Part shown: in pieces, positions 7,667-16,300 of the stretch
Layout: each line of letters starts with the position of its first letter
Position numbering within the stretch: position 1 is the first letter of the stretch
Source: Myxococcales bacterium
Lineage (GTDB): Bacteria; Myxococcota_A; Polyangia; Fen-1088
DNA length: 34,595 nucleotides
Assembly (NCBI GenBank): GCA_003158735.1
Contig: PMLB01000198.1
Location: forward strand, 1 to 34,595
Direction of reading: 5' to 3'
Translations under genes and position numbers: made by a program
The notes under the pieces: generated by a model
What the model saw: only the letters and a program-made list of their open reading frames with translations
Databases searched by the model: none
Told to the model about the DNA's origin: nothing

Positions 7667-8532
7667 GTGCGGTTCGGCGAAACTTCAAGTTCGACATCAA
7701 GGGCCTTCGTGTCTGGTTGAATGGGCAGGGCCATTTGGCCGCTGATTTGCCGGAGAATTGGCATCCAGTCTGGTCAGATCCCAGAGGAAAGGAGCAGCCA
7801 GAGGACTGGGAAAGGCGCCTTGGCGCAGCCGCTCACGTGACCCTACCAGGGCATGGATGGATTATGGAGGGTGCGGCTCCATCGTCGGCTGCATGCAAGA
7901 TCTGTGGAATCTCGACGGCAATCTGGCTGTGCTATCTGGCTGGCGCCGAGGCCCAGAAGGACTTGGCACATGTCACCGCATTCGCCGCAGAACTGGGCAA
8001 GATCCGGAGCCTGGTCGATCAATCTCGACGCCGATTCGCCAAGGCGTCCGAGGAATACCGACGGGAGCACATTGTGCGCATCCGGGATTTCTTGGAACAT
8101 GCCAAGGTGGCAGCCACCTCGGCGAGTGGCCAAGGTGGGGAGATCGCGCACTACTTCGAGGAGCGCCTGCAAGACATCGAGAAGGGAACGACTGTGCGCC
8201 TCATGGACAACCTGGGCCTCGATTCCATGTTCGAGCAGCTGGGAGGGGTGCTTCAGGGCTTGCAGGAGGATGCCCTCGTGGACACCCGCAACCCGGGATA
8301 TGCGCAGCCAGGTGTCGTGGCCAGAGGACAACTCGTGAGCCTGCGAACGCGCGTCGAACGGTGTCTCTTGGCCGTAGGGTTCACGCGTGAGGAGATCGGC
8401 GAGAAACTGATACAAGACCTCAATGATCCTCTGGATGCCGCCGGACCTTCTACGGCGGCACACGATGAGCGCGACAGGGCGGAAGAAGTCCGGGACAGGG
8501 TGAGCCCACGACGACACCCGTCCAATCCTTGA
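7621..8532 (+). CDS. Hypothetical protein, function not recognised
   Basis: About 303 residues. A TTG start at 7621 is proposed because GGAGG lies about 8 bases upstream; a GTG at 7624 is equally possible. The frame is open further upstream (to about 7486), but that part overlaps the preceding gene and looks non-coding. Visible features: an A-C-K-I-C pair followed by a hydrophobic stretch (ISTAIWLCYLAGA), then a long charged helical region (from AAELGKIRSLVDQSRRRF to EERLQDIEKGTT) likely to form a coiled coil, and a basic, disordered C-terminus. No family recognised. It lies between a truncated gene and the integrase, so it may be cargo of the same element. Confidence 0.5.
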   Translation: MVAQSNEESPWLHLVSAVRRNFKFDIKGLRVWLNGQGHLAADLPENWHPVWSDPRGKEQPEDWERRLGAAAHVTLPGHGWIMEGAAPSSAACKICGISTAIWLCYLAGAEAQKDLAHVTAFAAELGKIRSLVDQSRRRFAKASEEYRREHIVRIRDFLEHAKVAATSASGQGGEIAHYFEERLQDIEKGTTVRLMDNLGLDSMFEQLGGVLQGLQEDALVDTRNPGYAQPGVVARGQLVSLRTRVERCLLAVGFTREEIGEKLIQDLNDPLDAAGPSTAAHDERDRAEEVRDRVSPRRHPSNP

Positions 8533-8841
8533 TCTGGGACGCCCAAGCGCGGCCTGCTCGCTGACGGCGAAGGCGGCAGCCACGACGCGGCCTGCAACGG
8601 CTGGCATCGGTCAGGGAGCAAATCGCAGCGATTTCCCCCCAAAGCTTTGGCCCAGAAGATCGTCCCAGACTTGGTTGCGTGACGGACAGACTCGCGCCTC
8701 AAGACGGGGCAAGCTGCGAGAACGCGTTGACCGACAGCGCGCGGACGATCGCCTGCGCGCTGATCGTTGGCCGGTGGTGGAACACTGACTCCGTCCCACA
8801 ACTGGAGCGGCATCGCGTCGCCCAAGCCGACGGAGGAAGCT
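8533..8841. other. Intergenic region before the integrase gene
   Basis: About 310 bp without a convincing gene. It contains a small perfect hairpin, AAATCGC-A-GCGATTT (8620-8634), followed by six C residues. There is no T-run, so it is not a standard terminator. The ribosome site of the integrase gene (GGAGG, 8832-8836) is at its end. Confidence 0.5.
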
Positions 8842-10122
8842 GTGGCTCGTCCACCTGCTGAACCCGCCACGTCGGCCGCTGTCATTCTGGCGCTGGCCAA
8901 ACAGCTCGCGCAAAACCCTCAGCTTGTCGCGTCTCTAGCCAACGCCGTTGATCTGTCGCGCCGGGAGGGTGATGATGGAGCTTCGTTCTCTGACAACCCC
9001 ATAGCGTTGGATGGCGGTTCCTCCGCACCGAAGGAGGAACCCATGTATTTCAAGATCTACGGGCCGTACTACAAGAACGGCCATCATCATGTTCATCTCC
9101 ATCTCCTCGACGGCACCCGGAAGTACAAGTCGTTCGCGACCGAAGAAGCGGCGATGGAGTTCGTACACAGAAACGAGGCGCGAATCGTGGCCAAGCCGAT
9201 CACGGTCCCAGAGGCAATCAGAGAGTATGGCGAATCGCGGGTTGAACTGAGGCCGTCGTCGCGCGCGACCATTCAGTACCGGCTGGAGGCACTGGCAAGC
9301 GGCTTTGAAGAAGTGCTGATTCAGGCTTTCCCAGCGGTGACAGCTTGGAATGGACTGGTTTCCAAGAACGCCGTGGACACCCTCCACGGCATCCGTTCGG
9401 CGGCCAAGGGGTTCTTCGAGTGGTGCATTGGACAGGCGTATCTCAAGAAGAACCCTCTCGTCGGCATCAAGATCGCGGGCAAGAAGAAACGAGGTAAGCC
9501 GCAGCTTCGGCTCGACGAGGCGCGCGCGTTCCTGGAACGGGCACTCACCGTCTCGAACGGCGAGAAAATCAGCGAGCGGCAGAGCAGCCAGCAGGAGGTT
9601 GGGGTTCTGGGGGCGGCTACGGCGCTCCTGCTTGGACTGCGCAACGGTGAAGTTGTCGGTTGCCAGGTTCGAGACCTGGACGACGGCGGGTGCACGCTTT
9701 GGATCGCGGCGAGCAAGACACCGGCGGGCCTTCGTCGGGTTGAAGTTCCCGACGTGCTCCGTCCGCACTTGCTGAAGCTCACCGAGAACCGTGGCGGGAC
9801 CGAGTCGCTCTTTCCGAGCCTGACCAAGGAGGGGATGCGCTACTGGACGAAGGCACTTTGCAAGGAGATGGGCCTACCGATTGTCACTCCGCAGGGATTG
9901 CGTGGCACCCACGCCACGGCGTCCATGCGGCCTCACGCCAACCCGCACGAGGTTGCGGCTGCACTTGGCCACACCTCGTTCCGGGTGACCGAGAGACATT
10001 ATGCCCAGCCCGAAGCCGTAGCTGCCGCCAAACAGCAGGCAGCATCTGAAACCCTGCTAGCGTCCCAAACTCCGTCCAAAACTCCGTCCAAAACTGTTGG
10101 ACACGTTCCCAAGGCAGCCTAG
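8842..10122 (+). CDS. Tyrosine recombinase/integrase
   Basis: A 426-residue site-specific recombinase that would cut and rejoin DNA through a 3'-phosphotyrosine. The N-terminal part (about 68-115) is a likely arm-binding domain (YFKIYGPYYKNGHHHVHLH), about 120-215 the core-binding domain, and about 220-400 the catalytic domain. Catalytic residues by pattern: Arg267 (GLRNGE), Lys292 (ASKTPAG), Arg354 (QGLRGTHAT), His377 (ALGHTSF) and Tyr387 (RHYAQP). The first residue of the usual H-x-x-R box is Gln351 instead of His. The GTG start at 8842 has GGAGG 5 bases upstream. An internal ATG at 9043 has a perfect AAGGAGG at 9031-9037 and would give 359 residues, so the start is uncertain. The gene ends 52 bp from the 3' end of a tRNA-Leu gene, the classic place for an element integrase. 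Confidence 0.88.
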   Translation: MARPPAEPATSAAVILALAKQLAQNPQLVASLANAVDLSRREGDDGASFSDNPIALDGGSSAPKEEPMYFKIYGPYYKNGHHHVHLHLLDGTRKYKSFATEEAAMEFVHRNEARIVAKPITVPEAIREYGESRVELRPSSRATIQYRLEALASGFEEVLIQAFPAVTAWNGLVSKNAVDTLHGIRSAAKGFFEWCIGQAYLKKNPLVGIKIAGKKKRGKPQLRLDEARAFLERALTVSNGEKISERQSSQQEVGVLGAATALLLGLRNGEVVGCQVRDLDDGGCTLWIAASKTPAGLRRVEVPDVLRPHLLKLTENRGGTESLFPSLTKEGMRYWTKALCKEMGLPIVTPQGLRGTHATASMRPHANPHEVAAALGHTSFRVTERHYAQPEAVAAAKQQAASETLLASQTPSKTPSKTVGHVPKAA

Positions 10123-10140
10123 GGAAGACACAGACGGGCA

Positions 10141-10166
10141 ACAAAAACTCCCTTGTTTCCAAGGGG
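10141..10166 (-). terminator. Rho-independent terminator of tRNA-Leu
   Basis: On the minus strand CCCTTG-GAAA-CAAGGG forms a 6-bp stem with a GAAA tetraloop, followed by AGTTTTTG. It begins about 9 bases after the tRNA 3' end. It could also act on the converging integrase transcript. Confidence 0.7.
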
Positions 10167-10174
10167 TTCCGTTG

Positions 10175-10258
10175 TGCGAGGAGGGGGACTTGAACCCCCA
10201 TGGCTGTTAACCGCTAGCACCTCAAGCTAGTGCGTCTACCAAGTTCCGCCATCCTCGC
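10175..10258 (-). tRNA. tRNA-Leu (anticodon GAG)
   Basis: On the minus strand the acceptor arms GCGAGGA and TCCTCGC pair. The anticodon stem CTAGC/GCTAG encloses the 7-base loop TTGAGGT, giving anticodon GAG, which reads CUC and CUU. The T-arm GGGGG-TTCAAGT-CCCCC is perfect. A long variable arm (GCGGTTAACAGCC region) marks it as a class II tRNA, as expected for leucine. Discriminator base A; the CCA end is not encoded (next bases CAA). Confidence 0.95.
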
Positions 10259-10277
10259 GGGTAGGCCAGAGTGGCCG

Positions 10278-10306
10278 CTTATAGTCGGGCTGAAGTTTAC
10301 TGTCAA
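10278..10306 (-). promoter_or_regulatory. Sigma-70-type promoter of tRNA-Leu
   Basis: On the minus strand a perfect -35 box TTGACA (10301-10306) and a -10 box TATAAG (10278-10283) are separated by exactly 17 bases. They lie 20 bases upstream of the tRNA 5' end, so this stable RNA has its own housekeeping promoter. Confidence 0.85.
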
Positions 10307-10338
10307 TGCAGCGACGATGCCGCGATTCCCTCCCGCGA

Positions 10339-13300
10339 CTACGCAGCCGGACGGCCTAGGCCGAGCCGGTCGCGCGCATCAAGATAGGCATCGCTGACTG
10401 CGAAGCGAAGCAGGTCCCGCAAGGGACCGGGCTTTCCGGCGTGGTCGCGCAGGGTTTCCGCATCCGGCGTAGCCGAGGCCCCGGGGATCGACTCGTGGCC
10501 CACGATGTGCACCGCCACTCTTGCGGCTCCGCACATGAGCAGCCCGGCGCGGTTGCCGGCTTCGCGCGCCCCTTCCCGCCAGCGCACCGGATCCAGGGCG
10601 ACCTCGGCGTGTTCCTGAAACAGTTCGCCCACCCGCTTCGCGATCTTGTAGGGCAGGGCCTTCTTCAACCTGGCCGCTTGCTCGGTGGCGGCGTCCTCGC
10701 TGCCAGCCCGGAAGCGCGCATGCTTGGGGTGGAAGGCCTTGAGCACACCCATGAACAAGATGTCGAACTCGGGAGCCGGCAGCGTCGCCGCCAGCAAGTA
10801 CTCGGGCCGGCCCAGCTCGAGAGCGCGGCCGATGCGGAAGCGCAGCTCGCCTACGGCGGCCTCTTCGGCCAGGCGCGGCCCAACCACGATCGCGGGCGGC
10901 GCCACGCCAACCAGGCTGACTCCGTCGAAGTCGGCATCCGGCCGCAGGTAGAGGCTGGTGCGCCGGTTGCCCAGTGTCTTGGCGGCTTGCCCCCATATCT
11001 GGGCGATGGCCAGGTCCGCCACCGTGGAAACCTTGTCCTTGGCCGTCACGCCGAAGCTGTCCAGGTTGGCCTGTGAGAGTCCGGGCGCTCCTTCCCACAC
11101 CGCTGCCAACACCTCGGCCATGAAGTGCAGGTCTTGCAGCGGATCTAGATACTGGCCGCGCCCGCCGTCTTCCATGGTTCCCGCGTAGGGATCGTCGGGC
11201 TTGCGTTCGGGTGCCGGGTTCTGCGCCAAGAAATCCTTGTCCTCGTCGCTGGTGAAGCCGAACAGGTCCAGGACTTCGAGCAGGCAGCGCGCCCGATCGA
11301 CGTGCCCGGCCTGGATGTGATCGGCGGCCAGAGCGTGCAAGGATTCCTGGCGGATGGGATCGAATACCAGGATGGCCTTGTGGTTCTCGATGGCCATCTC
11401 TCGGTGCTCGGGACGTGCGCCGTAGATCTCGGCCAGAGCCAATCGTGCTTCCACGCGGTTGGGGTCGGCCGTGATGGCCGCTTGCAAGGCGCCCACCGCC
11501 GCCGCTGGATCGGTGGGAACCAGCAGGGCACCCAGCTTGGCCCACAGCACGGCCCGCCGGTGCGCCAGCTCCGCATCAGTTGCCGGCTCGGCCAGTTGAG
11601 GCAGGACTCGCTGCAGGGTCGCGGCCACGTCAGCCCCGCGTCCGGCGTGCTCGTACGCCTGACACAGGTTCCACAGCGCCGTCTCGTCGCTGGAATCGTC
11701 TGCGATGGCCTGTTCGAGCAAGTCCGCGGCCCGGTCGAAGTTGCCTTGCTCCATCTCGAAGCCGGCGATCTCGCATCGGCGCACAGCCCGATCCTTGGGC
11801 TCGACTACGATGTCGGCGATCCGGCGCGCGGTTTCGATGGCGGTGCGCGGGGATCCCTCGGCCCGTTGTGCGGCCAGCGTCTTTTCCAGCAGAGGCACCT
11901 GCTCAAGGGTGTCGGCTTCAATCCGGGCCACCGCTTCTTCGTAGGCTTCGCGGGCGGCCGCCATGTTCCCCAAGGCCAGGTGCAGGTCGCCGATCTGCTC
12001 GTACAGTCGGCATTGCTCCGCCGGATCACCACACGACTCGGCCACCAGGCGCAGCGACCGTGCGGCTTCCAGTTTGTCTCCGCGTTCGATCGCCAGGTCT
12101 GCCAGGGCGCGCAGGGTCTGCGGATGGCTGGGCGACAGGCGCAGCGCAGCCTCGTGCAGGGCCGCCGCACGTTCGGGGCGTTTCTGGCGCAACTCGGCCA
12201 TCGCGCCGTGGGCCAGCGCCAGCGCCACTTCCTCGGGATAGTTGGGCGCTGCCACGTGATCTGCGATCCCCTCCAGATGAGTGGCCGCGTCCCGCCAGCG
12301 TCGCGCCTGGAAGCGGTTTTCGCCCAGGGCAATGCGCAGCATGAGTTGTCCGGGAAGAGCCTTGTCGGCCTCCACCAGCTGTCGGTAGCCTTCGTCAAGG
12401 CGTCCCAGCTTCTCGTAGACCTCACCCAGCCGGTGATACAGCTTGGCCGTCTGCTCGGGCTGGCCTCGCATGCGACGGAGCGCCTCGTTCAATCGGCGCT
12501 CGGCCCGATCCCACTGCTCCTCGCGATACAGGATGTCGGCCATGGTGACCACGGCGGGCAGGTGGTTGGGGTCCAGGTCCAGCGCTTCGTCGAGCCGACG
12601 TTCGGCCTCGGTAAGGCCGTCGGGTTTCTCACACAACGCGCGCGCCAGATTGGTCAGCACCGCAGCCTTGGCCGAGGGCGAGTCACACAAGCTGAGCTGG
12701 CGTTCGTACAGATCCTTGGCCTCGTCGATGCGACCTTCGCCAGTCAGCGTGGCTGCCAGGGCCGCCAGCACGTCGGGATTCGAGGGGTGGAGATTGACGG
12801 CCTTCTCGAAGCAGGCGCGCGCCTCGGCCGGCTGGCCAAGTTGATCGCGGAACACGGCGCCCGCTTCGAGCAGGGCCGCAGCCTGCTCGGGCTGGCCCAC
12901 CAGGGCATCGGCCCGGCGCAGGAGAACGTCGGCATAGGCCTGGAAGTCGTTGTGTTTGAGGTGGAAGCGCGCCAGCGCGCCCAGAACCTCCGGATCTTCC
13001 GGCTGCAGCGCGAAGGCCGCTTCGATGGCTTGCTGGGCTCCCTTGGGGTCCGACAGGTCGTCGGACTTGAGCTGGGCCATCTCGAGGTTTAGGGCTGCAA
13101 TCAACTTGGGATCATTGCCAGCCTTGGACAGGACCTCGATGCGCTGCTCGAGGATGCGCAGGGCCTCGTGGGCCAGGCCCGCGCTGCGCAGGTTGCGCAA
13201 GAGCGCGGCCGCGGTCCGTTCATCGGAGAGTGCGTCGGCACCCAGGCTGCGCAAGCAGGCCGCCGCCGCCTCGGGATTGCCCAACTTTTCTTCCAGGATG

Positions 13301-16300
13301 CGCGCGCGCCGCCACACCAGCTCGTTCTTTTCCGTGCCCTCACTGATCTCGGCTCGCCGCCGCAGCACCTCGGCCAGCGCTTCGAAGCGACCCATGGCCT
13401 GTTGCAAACGGTCGAGCGCCGCGAGGGCCTCGGCGTCGTGCGGTGCTCGTTTGAGGATGTCCTCGTAGATCTCCACCGCGCGAGCGGGCAGCGACAGCTC
13501 GCGTTCGTAGATCTCGGCCAGGCGCCAGCGCGCCTCACGTGCGTCTTCTCCCTCACCCGTCAACTCCAGCTCACGCTGCAGGGCTGTGGCCGCTTTCTGT
13601 GCCATGCCCACGCGACCATAGAGCCGCGCCAGAGCGGCGTAGCCGGCCCGCGCTTCCTGGGCCAGCTCGGGGGCGCGCGGGTCGCCCGCCACGAGTCCGC
13701 GCTCTTCCTCCTCGGAGCTTGCCACGTAGCGCTCGAAAGTGTCCACGGCTTCGTATGGTCGTTCCAGCCGTTTTTCGTAAAGCTCAGCCAGCTCGAAGGC
13801 GCGTCGGCGCGCTTCTGTGCCTTCCAGGCGCCCGCCCGGCACGGTGATCCGGCGTTCCAGAATCTGCGCCAGGTCAGCCCAGCGTTCTTGAGTGCGGAAC
13901 ATCTGCTCAAGCCGCTCGACCGCGACCGGGTTGTCGGTCTCCAGCACCACCACCTTGCGGTAGCGCTCTTCAGCCAGAGCGATCTGGCCCAGCTCCTCGC
14001 GGATTTGTCCCACCCGCAGGTTGAGCGTCACCGCCTCGGCACGGGCCTCCCGCTCGGCGGCGCGCAAGTAGATCTCGCATACGTGATCCCAGCGTTCTCC
14101 CTCGCGCGCCAGACGCTCCATCTCGGCGCGCACGGAATCGTCGCTGGTCTTGAGGACGAAAGCCCGCTCCAGCGTGTCCAAGGCCAGGTCGTTGTCGTGG
14201 GCGCCGCGCTCCCAGATCTCGGCTTGCTTCTTCAGGTAGTGATGTCGCGTGATCAGATCAGCGGGCAACAGTTCGTAGGCTTGCACCCACTCTTGCCAGG
14301 GCGTCTCGAAGGCGAAGGCGGCCGGTGCGCTGGCTGGCGCGTCTGGCTCAAGCAAATCCGTCGGATCAACGATGTCCACGTCGCCGATCTCGATCTCGCC
14401 CGTCACCTCATCGAATTCCAGCATCGGGGCGGCCGCTCCGCCGGTTGCCACCGGAGCTGGCGTGAGCAAGTCGACCTCGGCAGCCTCGATCTCCGAGGGA
14501 GCCTGCTGCGCATGCTCAGGGGCGGATGCTGGCTCAGCTCCCGCGTCTTGATACCGGCCGATGAGCGCGCCCAGACGCCACAGGTTGGCCGCAATCTCTC
14601 CATCCTCGGGCGCCAGCCGGAACGCATTCAGGTAGGCGCGGAAGGCGCGCACCCGATCCTTGACCTTGTCCTCGACCAAGGCCGCCGCCCGCCGTGCCAC
14701 GGTGACCTTCTCCGCCGTGGTGGTGGCGCGAGCGAAGGCTTGCCCTTCAACCGACAGCGCATCCTCCCAGCGTCCGGTGGCCTCGGCCAGACGCGAGATT
14801 TCGAGCCGGGTAACCTCGTTGCCCGGAGAGAGCGCGAAGGCCCGCAACAGCTCATCAAACGCCCCCGAGGGATCGCCCATCTCGGTTTCGCGCAGGTTTG
14901 CGCGCAGGCAGAGCAGGGCGAAACGCTCCTCTGGTTGGGCTCGGCCGCGCGCCACTTGCGCGTAGACATCGAGTAGCCCTTGCCAATCTTTGGACGTGCG
15001 AGCCAGCCTTTCCAGTTCGGGCAAAAGCACGGTGCCCGCCGGATCGTGGGCCAGTGCCTCGCGCAACACCGTGAAGGCGCGCGCTGGCTGCTGCAGTCGG
15101 CTTTCGCATAACCCAGCCACCTTGATGGCCAGCTGCACCTGCGCGAGCGGATCGGCCGAGCGTGATCCTTCGCCCGCGTAGACCTTGATGAGGTCCTCCC
15201 ACAGCCCGTGGGCCTCAGCGGTCGCTTCCAAGCGCGCCAGGGCTTCTTCGTCTGGCTTCTCGACGTAGGCACGCCGGATCAGATCGAAGGCCCGGCGGGG
15301 TTCCTTGAGCATGGTCTCGGCCGCGCCGGCCATCTCGAAGTGCAAGCGGCGCCGTTGCGTGGGGTCTTCGGCGTGATGCAGAAGTTTTTCGGCGGTGGCG
15401 ATGAACGCCTCGCCGTCATTGGCCTCGGCGTAGAGCGGCGCCAGGGCGGTCAGCGCATCGGATTGCTCGGGCTCGATCTCGATCACCCGCTCAAAAGCGC
15501 CGATGGCCTTCTTGGCGTCCAGCAGGCGGTCGCGGTACAGGCAGCCGATTTCCAGCGCCCGCACCACGCGTTCCCTAGGATCGGTGGCGAAGCTGAGCTG
15601 CCGTTCCGCCACGCTCGCCACCCGAGGCCAATCGTTGCGAACCTCCGCCACCCGGCGCAAGGCCTCGTGCGCCTCCACGCTAGCGGGATCGAGATCGCTG
15701 ATGGTGTGCTCCAGGGCGCGGATCGCCTCGGCCGAATCATCCAGCTTCTCGACCAGCAGGCGGGCGCGCTCGAGCGCCATGGGAACGGCCTCGGCCGGAT
15801 TGGTCGACAGGGCGATCCGGCGCGCCAGCAAGTCCGCCAGCGTGGCCCAATCGGACTGCGCGGCGGCGATGGCCGAGAGCGCTTCCAAGCCCTCGCGATC
15901 GCCGGGCACAATCTTGAGCAGATCCTGCCAGGCTTGCTGGGCGCGCGGGGTCTGCTTGAGGGCATCCCCGGCCAAGCGAGCCAGTCGCCGCATAAGCTCC
16001 GCCCGCGCCGACGGATCGGCGGCCAGAGCGGTGATCTGCATGTCCAGCGTGCGCGCCAGATCCTCGTGCCGTCCCGCCTTTTCGTAGCCCGCGAGCAAGG
16101 CCTGCAGGGCCTGCTGGTCCCCGGGAAGGTGCTTCAGTACATTGTCCCAATATGGGATCGCCCGGTCGAAGTCGTCGACCTGGTTCTGCAAGATTTCGGC
16201 GACGCGCCGGACCAGGCCCAGTTTCTCCTCCGCGTTGGTGGAGTAGCGCAGGTGGTACTCGAGCATCTTGACCAGCCGAGGCTTGTCGCTCGACCGTTCG

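Larger units (their letters stand above)
2301..10174. mobile_element. Probable decayed integrative element or genomic island at tRNA-Leu
   Basis: The block next to the 3' end of tRNA-Leu holds an integrase, an orphan ParB-like gene, a dead transposase, fused fragments of defence genes and a truncated gene, that is, accessory and broken DNA between two orderly chromosomal blocks. The right edge is taken as the tRNA 3' end. I found no second copy of the tRNA 3' end (for example GAGGGGGACTTGAACC) to the left, so the left edge is arbitrary and may lie outside the window. Confidence 0.4.
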
